Shown here one piece after another: positions 1 to 8,820 of a stretch of DNA of 64,000 nucleotides. The stretch's first letter is position 1; each line of letters begins with the position of its first letter. Position numbers and translations under genes: made by a program. The notes beneath the pieces were generated by a model, which was given only the letters and a program-made list of their open reading frames with translations, made no database searches and was not told the origin of the DNA. Source of the DNA: Planctomycetota bacterium (lineage in GTDB: Bacteria > Planctomycetota > UBA8742 > UBA2392); assembly GCA_020638635.1 (NCBI GenBank), contig JACKIE010000003.1, positions 248,001 to 312,000 on the forward strand, in the 5' to 3' direction.

Positions 1-1
1 C

Positions 2-643
<642 letters not shown>

Positions 644-648
644 CCGCC

Positions 649-670
649 CCCCCGCCCGGAGGGGCGGGGG
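649..670 (+). terminator. GC-rich hairpin after the response regulator
   Basis: A 9-bp C-rich/G-rich stem (649-657 with 662-670) has a 4-nt loop. There is no clear T tract, so intrinsic termination is only likely. A second hairpin, CCCCGGCC-TTCC-GGCCGGGG at 702-721, sits in the leader of the next gene, with a possible -10 (TACACT, 685-690) between them. Confidence 0.45.
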
Positions 671-751
671 ACTCAGTGAATTGGTACACTGCGCGCGAGT
701 TCCCCGGCCTTCCGGCCGGGGCTGACATCCAACCTTCGGCCTTTATCCCCT

Positions 752-1933
752 ATGAAAATCGCAATTCTCTCGCAGGGACCGCGGCTTTACAGCACGCGGC
801 GCATCCGTGAAGCCGCCGAAGCGCGCGGCCACAAGGTCCGCGTACTCGACCCGCTGAAATTCTCGCTTGATGTCGAGAAGAAGAACCCCCACGTCTGGTA
901 TCGCGAGAAACGTGTCGAGAATTTCGACGCCATCATCCCGCGCATCGGCGCCAGCATCACCTTCTTCGGGACGGCCGTTGTGCGTCAATACGAGCAAATG
1001 GGCATGTTCTGCCTGAACACCAGCAGCGCGATCGCCACCAGCCGCGACAAGCTGCGGGCCTTCCAGATTCTCAGCCGGCACAACATCGGCATTCCCAAGA
1101 CCGCCTTCGTGCGCCAGCGCGCCAGCGTGATGCCGGCCATCGAGCGCGTCGGCGGCGCGCCCGTGATCATCAAGCTGCTTGAGGGCACCCAGGGCATTGG
1201 CGTGATCCTGGCCGACACCAACAAGATCGCCGAGGCGATCGTCGAAACCCTGCAAAGCACCAGGCAGAACGTGCTGATCCAGAACTTCGTGGAAGAAAGC
1301 CGCGGCCGTGACGTGCGCGCCTTCGTGGTCGGAGGCCGCGTGGTCGCCGCCATGCGCCGCAGCGCGCAGGGCACCGAGTTCCGCAGCAACGTGCATCGCG
1401 GTGGTGTTGCCGTGCCCGTGCAGCTTGAGCCCGAGTACGAGCGCACGGCCGTGCTGGCCGCGCAGATCCTGGGCCTGCGAGTTGCCGGAGTGGACATGCT
1501 GGAGAGCAACGAAGGCCCGCAGGTGATGGAAGTGAACAGCTCGCCGGGGCTGGAGGGCATCGAGGCCGCCACGGGCGTGGACATTGCCGGCGAGATGATC
1601 AAGCACGTCGAAGAGCAGGTGCTGTTCCCCGACCTCGACATCCGCCAGAGGCTGACGCTCGACCGCGGCTACGGTGTCGCGGAAATTCCCATCGGGCCGG
1701 AGTCACCGCTGGTGGGCAAGACCATCAAGGAAAGCGGCCTGCGCGACCAGGACATCCTGGTGCTCAGCATCATGCGCGAAAGCCAGACCATCCCCAACCC
1801 GCGCAACACCCGGGAAATCCTGGCTGGCGACCGGCTGCTCTGCTACGGAAAGCTGTTGGCCATGAAAACTCTGTTCCCCGCCCAGAACTGGCCGGAACCT
1901 AAGCCCAGGCGCACGAATGAAAAGGCCAAGTAG
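752..1933 (+). CDS. RimK-family ATP-grasp glutamate ligase with a C-terminal RCK_C (TrkA-C) domain
   Basis: This 393-residue protein is an ATP-dependent carboxylate-amine ligase. The RimK family adds glutamate to the C-terminus of ribosomal protein S6 or builds related gamma-glutamyl products. Residues 1-95 form the pre-ATP-grasp domain and about 100-290 the ATP-grasp fold. The metal/ATP segment MEVNSSPGLEG lies near residues 255-265. From about residue 305 a TrkA-C-like module follows (EIPIGPESPLVGKTI, then a GDRLLCYG end), a ligand-binding domain typical of K+ transport regulators. No clear Shine-Dalgarno precedes the ATG. It converges on a minus-strand cluster that contains an RCK potassium channel. 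S6 is encoded in this window at 32629, but the substrate here is not proven. Confidence 0.88.
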   Translation: MKIAILSQGPRLYSTRRIREAAEARGHKVRVLDPLKFSLDVEKKNPHVWYREKRVENFDAIIPRIGASITFFGTAVVRQYEQMGMFCLNTSSAIATSRDKLRAFQILSRHNIGIPKTAFVRQRASVMPAIERVGGAPVIIKLLEGTQGIGVILADTNKIAEAIVETLQSTRQNVLIQNFVEESRGRDVRAFVVGGRVVAAMRRSAQGTEFRSNVHRGGVAVPVQLEPEYERTAVLAAQILGLRVAGVDMLESNEGPQVMEVNSSPGLEGIEAATGVDIAGEMIKHVEEQVLFPDLDIRQRLTLDRGYGVAEIPIGPESPLVGKTIKESGLRDQDILVLSIMRESQTIPNPRNTREILAGDRLLCYGKLLAMKTLFPAQNWPEPKPRRTNEKAK

Positions 1934-1980
1934 CCTCCGCAGAGATCATGGCCCGGGAGTACCAACGTTCGTGACCGCGA

Positions 1981-2943
1981 TCAGAGTGCCGCCGCCAACT
2001 CCTTCTGTTTAGCTTCCACGTTGTCGGCGAGTTGCTTGATGAAAGCCGGGTGGGTGTTGACCGATTCGGCGGCGGCGAATGGCAGGTCCAGCTCGTCCGC
2101 CTTGTTCTTGCCTTCCACGCCGAGGTCGTACAGCACTTCCACGTTGTCGCACAGGAAGCCGATTGGCGCGGCGACAATCTTCTGCGCGCCGCCTTCCTTC
2201 AGTTCCTCGATCGCGCGTTCCAGGTAGGGCGTGGTCCACTCGATCTTGCTGTCGCTCGGGGCACTCTGGTAGGCGACCATCCAGTTCGCGGCCCCGACCT
2301 TGGCCGCCACCAGCTCGGCGGTCTCCTTGATCTGCTCGACGTACTTGCTGGTTTTCACCAGTGACATCGGGATCGAGTGGGCGCTCAGCACCAGCCCGGT
2401 GGAGCTGTTTGTCAGGTCGGCCTTGATGGCCTTGGCTGCCTCGCGCACGCGGTCGGCTAGGGCTTCGATGAAGCCGGGCTTGTTCCAGAAGGGGTCCACC
2501 ACGCCGGCCCATTTCGGGCGGCTTGACTCGTCAAGTTTATCCAGGCCCTCGCTCACGCGGCGCAGGTAGGCGTCCCACGAGACCGCGCTTTGGTGCGGGG
2601 TCATCACCAGCACGAGGAACTCGCCGTCCACCTTGGCCACCTGGTCGGCGATCCACGGCATCCAGTGGTCGTAGCCGATCGTGAGCTTGAGATCATGGCC
2701 GCGCTTCTTGAGTTCAGCCTGCAGCGCATTGGCCTGCGCCTCGGTGATTTCGTTGAAGCGGCTGAAGCCGCCGAAGAACTTGTAGTGTTCGACCACTTCG
2801 TCCACCCGCGCGCGGCGCGCGGGGTTATCGCCGAAGATGCCGTTCACGAAGCAGAAAGCCTGCCCCGGGCACTCCGCGTGTTTGCCGCAGCACTCCTTGG
2901 TCGGCCCGCCGAAGGCCACCACCATCAGGTTGTCGATTGCCAT
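1981..2943 (-). CDS. hemH: ferrochelatase (HemH/CpfC family)
   Basis: Inserts ferrous iron into a porphyrin at the end of haem synthesis. The 320-residue length is normal. Visible motifs are AFGGP near residue 10, VVEHYKFFGG at 50-59, the metal-binding His189 in LSAHSIP, the YQSAPS region, and FLCDNVEVLYD with the conserved acidic Glu269. The form could use protoporphyrin or coproporphyrin; the FGGP/HY..FGG pattern resembles the coproporphyrin type. An unusual feature is a Cys-rich N-terminal segment (Cys18, 19, 25, 31) where relatives have no cysteines. The gene is last in the minus-strand run and lies 27 bp after the diiron-oxidase gene. Confidence 0.88.
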   Translation of the reverse strand: MAIDNLMVVAFGGPTKECCGKHAECPGQAFCFVNGIFGDNPARRARVDEVVEHYKFFGGFSRFNEITEAQANALQAELKKRGHDLKLTIGYDHWMPWIADQVAKVDGEFLVLVMTPHQSAVSWDAYLRRVSEGLDKLDESSRPKWAGVVDPFWNKPGFIEALADRVREAAKAIKADLTNSSTGLVLSAHSIPMSLVKTSKYVEQIKETAELVAAKVGAANWMVAYQSAPSDSKIEWTTPYLERAIEELKEGGAQKIVAAPIGFLCDNVEVLYDLGVEGKNKADELDLPFAAAESVNTHPAFIKQLADNVEAKQKELAAAL

Positions 2944-2970
2944 ATTGCCGCCCGTTTCTCTGGTTGTGGT

Positions 2971-3786
2971 TCACTCCACCAGCCGCGCTTCCACGTGCCA
3001 GCGCTGCCGGAGCTCACGCAGTGTGAGTTGCCCCTCCGTGTGCGTGGCGGACGTGCCCGGCGGCAGGTGCTTTTTCGTGCTCTCGCTTGCGATCTTGTCG
3101 GTCACCCCCCACCAGAAGCGCTCACGCGCATCCAGGCTCAGCAGGGCGCCGCGCCGGATCAGCTCGCGGTTGGATTCATCGATGCAGTACTTCACCAGCG
3201 CTTCCTCAAGCCAGGCGCCGTGGTCCTGGTCCTGCTCGAGGTGCATGGTCCAGTACTCGATCTCTTTCTCGGCAAAGCCCGCCTTGCGCAGGCCCGCCAC
3301 GGCCAGCTCGAACATGGCCGGGATGCTCCACTCGTGGCCGGGACCTAAAGCACCCAGTCCCACCAGGAAAGGCTCTTCCGTCGCGATGCGGTAGTGCTCG
3401 CGGATGAAGTGGACCACTTCCGGGTGCAGCGGGATGATGTCTTCCTCGCCGGGCTTGTGCCCCGCGGCGTGCATGAACTTCTTGTAGTGCTCGGCGTGGT
3501 CTTCGCCCTCGCTGCGTTCGCCATACTCGTCCACCAGCACCTTGGCCAGCCAGCACTTGGCCTCGCTGTCCGGCGCGTTCAGCAGCAGCAGCTCCATGTA
3601 GCGCGTGAAGTTGCCCACCAGCGGGAAGTGCTGCCCCGCCAGCACCTTGAAGTCAAAGCGCGTGCGCGGATCGGTCTTCATGCGGCCGAGGATGCTGTGC
3701 CCCACGCCGGCATGGTTCTTGATTTCCTTGCGCAGGTCGGCAAGGAACGCGCGGGCCTGCTGTTCTTGTTCGATGGTCAGCGTCAT
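2971..3786 (-). CDS. haem-oxygenase-fold diiron oxidase (HDO/CADD/PqqC-like), function unknown
   Basis: A 271-residue all-helical protein of the TenA/PqqC/iron-containing redox enzyme superfamily. The full HDO metal-ligand pattern is visible: Glu90, His97, Glu152, His182, Asp186 and His189, with E-x6-H and H-x3-D-x2-H spacing matching CADD-type diiron oxidases. Such enzymes cleave or oxidise amino acids or fatty acids, and chlamydial CADD makes p-aminobenzoate. The gene is directly upstream of ferrochelatase and downstream of speD, so a link to haem or polyamine metabolism is possible but only inferred. A TACCGT box ends six bases before the ATG, suggesting its own leaderless promoter. Confidence 0.78.
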   Translation of the reverse strand: MTLTIEQEQQARAFLADLRKEIKNHAGVGHSILGRMKTDPRTRFDFKVLAGQHFPLVGNFTRYMELLLLNAPDSEAKCWLAKVLVDEYGERSEGEDHAEHYKKFMHAAGHKPGEEDIIPLHPEVVHFIREHYRIATEEPFLVGLGALGPGHEWSIPAMFELAVAGLRKAGFAEKEIEYWTMHLEQDQDHGAWLEEALVKYCIDESNRELIRRGALLSLDARERFWWGVTDKIASESTKKHLPPGTSATHTEGQLTLRELRQRWHVEARLVE

Positions 3787-3831
3787 GGCTGCACGGTAGA
3801 ACGCGACTGCCGGGCTTTCCAGTCCCGCGGA

Positions 3832-4203
3832 CTACTCGGAGCTGCGGGTGAGATGGCGGCGCGTGCTGTCGGCCGGCTTCAGCGCTTCCAGGATCGCGTC
3901 TGCGATGGCGCCGGGGTCGAAGCCGCTTCCGCAGGTGAATACGTCCACGGCCGCATAGCCGGCCTCGGGCCAGGTGTGCACGGTCACGTGGCTTTCGGCC
4001 AGCACCACCACGCCGCTGACACCGTGCGGCTCGAACTGGTGGAAGTGGCTGCTTACCACAGTGGCGCCGCCCTTGCGCACCGCCGCGCAGAACAGCCGGT
4101 CCAGCTGCTCGCTTTGCGCCAGCAATCCCTGCTCGCAACCGCGCAGGTCCAGCAGCAGGTGCCGGCCCTCGACGCGCACTCGCTGTGCCTGCTCAGGCGC
4201 CAT
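3832..4203 (-). CDS. speD: S-adenosylmethionine decarboxylase proenzyme
   Basis: Provides decarboxylated AdoMet, the aminopropyl donor for spermidine synthesis. The 123-residue length fits the short bacterial class (SpeH/SpeD2). The self-cleavage site that creates the pyruvoyl group is seen as AESHVTVHTWPE, cut between Glu and Ser, and GGATVVSSHFHQFEP lies upstream. The start overlaps the end of the potassium-channel gene by 11 bp, so translation is probably coupled. An aminopropyltransferase is encoded at the head of the same run, completing a spermidine-type pathway. Confidence 0.93.
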   Translation of the reverse strand: MAPEQAQRVRVEGRHLLLDLRGCEQGLLAQSEQLDRLFCAAVRKGGATVVSSHFHQFEPHGVSGVVVLAESHVTVHTWPEAGYAAVDVFTCGSGFDPGAIADAILEALKPADSTRRHLTRSSE

Positions 4204-5290
4204 TGCCGCCTCCCACCGCGCGCTCGACGGCCGCGAAATCGCCGTAATTGTTTGCCATCACCACCACGCGCATGCCCTTGCGGATCAGGAAATCGGCGGG
4301 TGGGTTCAGGCGATGGCGGCCGTCTTCGATCAGCCCGATCAGCTGCATGTCCGCCTTGCCGTCCAGCATGGCGCGCTGCAGTTTGGAGACCGTGACGCCC
4401 TCGAGGGAGGTCGGGTAAATGTAGAACTCCGCTCCTTCTGCGGTGATCAATTCCTGGAAGATGTCGTGCAGGCCCGGGTGTACGAATTCCTGGGCCAGCA
4501 GGGCGTCGTTGATGCCCTCGGGCGCGACGATGCTGTCCACGTGGGCCGATTTGAACATGCTGCGCGCGTGTCCCTCCAGCACTTCGGCCACCAGGCGGAA
4601 CTTCAGCTTCTCCTCGCGTCGAAGATCGTCCAGCACGGCGCAGACGGCGAAGGTCACCTTGTCGCACACCGGGTTGGTGGGGTCGCTTGCCAGCACGAAT
4701 ACGCCCGACGCGCGCTCCACGCCGGCGCGTTTCAGCACATCGACGCGGATCGGGTCGCCGCGCACGAACTCGACGTTCGCGCGCTCCAAGGCGGGCGGCA
4801 GCTCGTTGATGTGGTCCGTCACCAGTGTGACGGCGGCATCAGGCTGGTCGAGGGCGGCGCGCACTTCCTTCACCAGGTGCGCGGTGCGCGCTTCGCCCGG
4901 GTAGCCGCAGATCACGATGTGGCCTGATTCCGTCACTCGCAGCAATCCCCTTCTTCGCCTCGATGCCCTGGTCAGCACGCGGTCGGCAACGGTCGCCGCC
5001 AGGTAGCCCATTACGCCCACGCCGATCACCATGGCCGGGTAGCCGACAAGGAAGCGCCCGACCACCGACTTGGGGAAGAAATCGCCGTAACCGACGGTCG
5101 TCATGGTGACCATCGCCCACCAGATCGAGTCTCCCCAGCCCAGCTCGTTGTCAGGCGAGCGTTCCGCCAGCCAGAACATCGTGCCGAACAGCAGGTTCAG
5201 CCCCAGCGCTACGGCCAGAACCCGTACCAGCGCCCCGCGCCGCTTGCGGCGGCGCCGGTTGCGCAACATTCGCAGCAGCACCTGGAACAA
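4193..5290 (-). CDS. potassium channel with RCK (TrkA-N) domain
   Basis: A two-transmembrane ion channel. The pore helix and selectivity filter are seen as TMTTVGYGD, between one TM near residues 20-40 and another near 75-100. A Rossmann-type RCK domain follows (HIVICGYPG, then DPTNPVCDK and VDSIVAPEGIND). The frame extends further upstream, but the start is placed at a TTG at 5290 because an AGGAG lies five bases before it, right at the stop of the DUF350 gene. An ATG at 5269 is the alternative. The gene lies between DUF350 and speD, an arrangement seen in other polyamine/DUF350 clusters. Confidence 0.85.
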   Translation of the reverse strand: MFQVLLRMLRNRRRRKRRGALVRVLAVALGLNLLFGTMFWLAERSPDNELGWGDSIWWAMVTMTTVGYGDFFPKSVVGRFLVGYPAMVIGVGVMGYLAATVADRVLTRASRRRRGLLRVTESGHIVICGYPGEARTAHLVKEVRAALDQPDAAVTLVTDHINELPPALERANVEFVRGDPIRVDVLKRAGVERASGVFVLASDPTNPVCDKVTFAVCAVLDDLRREEKLKFRLVAEVLEGHARSMFKSAHVDSIVAPEGINDALLAQEFVHPGLHDIFQELITAEGAEFYIYPTSLEGVTVSKLQRAMLDGKADMQLIGLIEDGRHRLNPPADFLIRKGMRVVVMANNYGDFAAVERAVGGGNGA

Positions 5291-5298
5291 GGCGGCTC

Positions 5299-6207
5299 CT
5301 AGAACGCGCTCGACACCAGGTACGCCGTGCCGATCACCACCGCGCCTTCCACCGCCGCGGCTCCCCAGTTGCGATCGGCGGCGATTTCCTTGTCCAGCTT
5401 GCTCCAGGGCAGGATCACCTTGTCGGTCATCACGCGCATCACCAGCATCACCACAGTGCCGCCAAGGAACCAAACCCCCAACGCCGGCAGCGAATCCGAC
5501 TTCAGCATGAACTGCGAAATCAGCACGCCAACAGCCACCAGGTTCAGGCCAAGCGACACCCCGGCCGCCACGTTGTCCTTTTCAAGCTCGTCGTGGACGT
5601 TGAAGCGCACAACTTTCTGGTACAAGAAGCTGTAAACCAGGAAGGCCAGTTGCCCCACCACGAAGAAGATCAGGGTGCCCACGATCATCTCGCCCCATGG
5701 CGCGGTTTCGCCGGTCAGGGAGGCTTTCACGATCATGGACGAACCCACCAGCGCACCCGCGTCAACCATGCCGGCGCCGACGTTGTGGTCCCCCACCAGT
5801 TCCTTCGTGAGGTCGAATTTCGGCATCAGCAGCTTGTCGTTGATGAAGCGCGCGACCAGCAGCAGCACGATGCCGATGCCGCCCCAGATCGCGGTCTGGC
5901 CCAGATCGTTGGCGTAGTCCACCCAGCCGATCTCAGGAGTTTCTCCGGCCGGCGGCGCCATGTCGTGGCCCATCACGCCCCACAGGATCAGCCCCAGTCC
6001 GAACAGGTAGCCGGCCATGCTGACGGCCACGGCGCGGTTGTCTTTCTCGGTCAGCTGCTCGTTGACACTGAAGGGCGACAGCAGCTGGTAGGCCGCCTTG
6101 CCCACGAACATTACCACGCCCAGCAGCACCAGGTACGCGAACGCCCACGGATACCAGAGCTGGCTGATCGCATCGGTGTCGATCAGTGTTTTCAGATAGT
6201 CGATCAC
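5299..6207 (-). CDS. DUF350 (YjfL-like) membrane protein, tandem domain
   Basis: A 302-residue integral membrane protein with about eight hydrophobic helices. It carries two copies of the same pattern: acidic/polar NEQLTEKDNRAVAVSMAGYL near residue 50 and HDELEKDNVAAGVSLGLNL near residue 205, which is the mark of DUF350. The function of the family is not known. In E. coli yjfL and related loci it travels with ATP-grasp ligases, ion channels and spermidine-synthase-like proteins, as here. It ends with TAG inside the ribosome-binding region of the channel gene. Confidence 0.86.
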   Translation of the reverse strand: MIDYLKTLIDTDAISQLWYPWAFAYLVLLGVVMFVGKAAYQLLSPFSVNEQLTEKDNRAVAVSMAGYLFGLGLILWGVMGHDMAPPAGETPEIGWVDYANDLGQTAIWGGIGIVLLLVARFINDKLLMPKFDLTKELVGDHNVGAGMVDAGALVGSSMIVKASLTGETAPWGEMIVGTLIFFVVGQLAFLVYSFLYQKVVRFNVHDELEKDNVAAGVSLGLNLVAVGVLISQFMLKSDSLPALGVWFLGGTVVMLVMRVMTDKVILPWSKLDKEIAADRNWGAAAVEGAVVIGTAYLVSSAF

Positions 6208-6213
6208 GCGCCC

Positions 6214-7023
6214 CTACTTTCCGCCGCCTGAGCCGCCTGAACGCCCGCCGTAGCTGGACCCGCCACGCGATGAGCCCGAATAGCTCGAGCGGGATGTGCT
6301 TGAGTACTTCGAGGGGTTGCTGGTCTGGTAGCTTCTTTGCGCAGTAGTCGGGCTGGAGAGCGGCGCTTTCACGTATCTTGAGGTCGCGCCGGCGTTGGGG
6401 GACGGCGCGTTGTTGACGATCACAGTGCTGCCGCCCGACTTGAAGCTCGAGTTCTTCGTCATGGCCGCAGCGTCCGAGCGATAGGTGTCCACTGGGCGGG
6501 TGGTCTGCGGAGCGTAGTAGCTGGGCGGGCTGTAGCTGCTGTAGCGTGAGGCGTAGGGCGTGTGCGGGCGCGTCAGGTAATGAAACAGCAGCAGGTCGCC
6601 GACGCCGATGCGCGAGTGGTAGTAGTGCCCGTGGCCGTAAACGTGCTGGTTGCCCTGGGCCTCGACCGAGGCGGTGCCGTCGGAGTTTTCTTCGATCTGG
6701 ACGGTGGCGACTTCCTGCTTCTCACCGCCGATACTGACCGTAAACGAGAAGCCGTGGGTCTTACCCTTCGTGAACTCGGTGACACTGACGTAGTCAACCT
6801 TGCCGTCTTCATCGAGGTCGAGGTTGTTGACCTTCTGGCCCGGCTCATTGAGCTTCTTTTCGAGGTCTTCGGCGTCTTTGGCCTTCTTGACCACCTCGCA
6901 CAGCGCCTGGATGTTCAAGCCGTCCTTGGCGTTCACAACAGTGACATTTGAGGAATCGCCGCCGCCGCACCCGCCGAGCATCAGGCCGAGCACCAACAGC
7001 ACGCCAAGAGATTTCTTCAGCAA
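6214..7023 (-). CDS. lipoprotein of unknown function, Ser/Gly/Tyr-rich C-terminus
   Basis: Not recognised as a named family. With a TTG start at 7023, preceded by a GGGGGG stretch, the signal peptide is short and ends in a lipobox (LMLGGC) near residue 20; an ATG at 7068 is the alternative. The middle has an EF-hand-like acidic stretch (DLDEDGKVDYV), which may bind Ca2+. The last 100 residues are low-complexity Ser, Gly and Tyr with several prolines and end GGSGGGK, like surface or matrix-associated tails. The gene lies 6 bp from DUF350 and 65 bp from the aminopropyltransferase, so it is probably an envelope part of this cluster. Confidence 0.7.
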   Translation of the reverse strand: MLKKSLGVLLVLGLMLGGCGGGDSSNVTVVNAKDGLNIQALCEVVKKAKDAEDLEKKLNEPGQKVNNLDLDEDGKVDYVSVTEFTKGKTHGFSFTVSIGGEKQEVATVQIEENSDGTASVEAQGNQHVYGHGHYYHSRIGVGDLLLFHYLTRPHTPYASRYSSYSPPSYYAPQTTRPVDTYRSDAAAMTKNSSFKSGGSTVIVNNAPSPNAGATSRYVKAPLSSPTTAQRSYQTSNPSKYSSTSRSSYSGSSRGGSSYGGRSGGSGGGK

Positions 7024-7087
7024 TGTGCCCCCCTTTGATCCTGTGCCCGCGAAGATTCTAAGCTTCATCCTGCCTGTGACAACAGCT

Positions 7088-8788
7088 TCATTGGTCGAGC
7101 CAGGACTGCTGGTAGTACTCAAACAGCCTGTCCCGCGTCAGGGTGTTGATGTCGTCGTTTTCGGACTCCAGGGCGCCCTTGCCCCACAGCAGCGAGGCCC
7201 GGATGGTCTCGCAGCTCAGGTAGTGCACCGGGACAGGCACCTCGCGGACGGCCTCCAACCGCCTTCGCAGCCCCGCCTCGTCCACAAACCCAGCGTGGCC
7301 CGCGATCCACCAGCCCCATTCACCGAAGCTGGGCACGTTGTCGTGGTACGGCACCGGCGCCAGGCCCGAGGCGCGCATGGTGCGCCCGATGCACAGGAAG
7401 GCCTCTTTTGCGTGGAAGGGCGAGGTGCTCTGCTGCACGAACACGCCGTCGCGCGAAAGCCGCCCCAGCACGTGGGTGTACAGGCCCTTCGAATACAGGC
7501 GCGACAGGTCCAGCGAGTTGGGGTCCGGGAAGTCGGCAATGATCACGTCAAAGCTGCCCTCAAACTGCTCAATGAACTTGGCGGCGTCCACGTTCAGCAC
7601 CTCGACCGTGGCCACCGTTTCGGTACTCAGCTCGTAGCGATGCTTGACGTCCGGCGTGGTGACCTCTCGCGTGCCGGCTGGTACGAGCGCGCCGTTGCTG
7701 AACTCGACCAGCCGCGCGTCGCTGAGGCTGCTCTCGTTCATCCGCACCAGCAGCTCGTTCTCGCGGGCCAGGCGGGTCATCTCCGGATCCAGGTCGCAGA
7801 GCACCACTTCACGCACATCCGGGTACTTCAGCACCTCGCGCAGGGCCAGGCCGTCGCCGCCGCCCATGATCAGCACCCGCGCGCGGCGCGGCGCAATCAG
7901 CATGGCCGGGTGCACCAGGTTCTCGTGGTAGATGAACTCGTCGCTGCTGCGGAACTGAAGGTTGCCGTTCAGGTAGCAAGACACCCGGCCCTGCGGCGAC
8001 TCGGTCAGCACGATGTGCTGGTAGCGCGTGGTGTGGCTGTACACCACGCGATCCTGGTACAGGTGCTGCTCGGCGGCCACGGACCACGCGGCCGCCCGGG
8101 TCAGCGAAAAGCCGATGCCCGCCAGGGCCAGCACTGCCATGGCCGCCAGGGCGAAGGGACGCTTGACCAGCTTGCGGAAGTGAATCAGGGCGGCGATGGC
8201 CACGGCGATGTTGGCCACGCCCAGCACCAGCGCGGTTTCCACTACCGTGAAAAAACGGGGCAGCAGGAAAATCCACAGCAGGGCCCCGGCCAGGGCGCCC
8301 ACGTAATCCATCTTCAGCACGCTGCCCAGGTTGACTTTCAGCTCCGTGGTGAAGGCCTGGTTGAGCCGCGTCAGCAGCGGAATCTCCATGCCTATGATCA
8401 GGCCGATGGCGCTGATCAGGCCGTACTGAACTACGCTGTACTGCATGGGAAAGCGGGCGTAGGTCCAGAGCAGCAACAACGGCCCGAAAGCGCCCAGCAC
8501 GCCGAGCAGCATCTCGGCCCACAGGAACTTGTCGAACAGGCGGCTGTCGGACAACAGTTTCTGCACGTCCGAGCCCACGCCCATGAAGAACATCATCACG
8601 CCGATGATGATTGCCCATTGCATGGTGGAGTTGCCCAGCAGGTCGGAAGCCAGCTTGCTGAGTGTGTACTCGTAGGCCAGGCCGCAGCCGCCCATGACGA
8701 ACATGCTGGCGTAAAGCACCAGGCTGTCCCGCCCTCGGACGTGCAGCAGGGGCCAGGCCTTGAACCATTTGACGGCGGCGGCAAACAT
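7088..8788 (-). CDS. membrane-anchored spermidine synthase (polyamine aminopropyltransferase)
   Basis: Transfers the aminopropyl group from decarboxylated AdoMet to a polyamine such as putrescine. The N-terminal 230 residues hold about seven TM helices, and the C-terminal part is the Rossmann aminopropyltransferase. GGGDGLALREVLKYP binds the nucleotide near residue 309, CDLDPEM follows, and the catalytic-loop motif ADFPDPNSLDLSRLYS is near 419. At 566 residues it is about twice the length of soluble SpeE, but this TM-fused type is common in DUF350/channel clusters. SpeD is encoded five genes downstream in the same run. The first ATG with full TM1 is used. Confidence 0.88.
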   Translation of the reverse strand: MFAAAVKWFKAWPLLHVRGRDSLVLYASMFVMGGCGLAYEYTLSKLASDLLGNSTMQWAIIIGVMMFFMGVGSDVQKLLSDSRLFDKFLWAEMLLGVLGAFGPLLLLWTYARFPMQYSVVQYGLISAIGLIIGMEIPLLTRLNQAFTTELKVNLGSVLKMDYVGALAGALLWIFLLPRFFTVVETALVLGVANIAVAIAALIHFRKLVKRPFALAAMAVLALAGIGFSLTRAAAWSVAAEQHLYQDRVVYSHTTRYQHIVLTESPQGRVSCYLNGNLQFRSSDEFIYHENLVHPAMLIAPRRARVLIMGGGDGLALREVLKYPDVREVVLCDLDPEMTRLARENELLVRMNESSLSDARLVEFSNGALVPAGTREVTTPDVKHRYELSTETVATVEVLNVDAAKFIEQFEGSFDVIIADFPDPNSLDLSRLYSKGLYTHVLGRLSRDGVFVQQSTSPFHAKEAFLCIGRTMRASGLAPVPYHDNVPSFGEWGWWIAGHAGFVDEAGLRRRLEAVREVPVPVHYLSCETIRASLLWGKGALESENDDINTLTRDRLFEYYQQSWLDQ

Positions 8789-8820
8789 GGGCGTTCACAA
8801 TAGCTAAGGAAGGGCGAGCC

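Noticed and set aside
6800..8803. 667-codon plus-strand frame opposite the spermidine synthase gene
   Set aside because: No domain, low-complexity Gln/His/Ala content, and a clear enzyme is encoded on the other strand.
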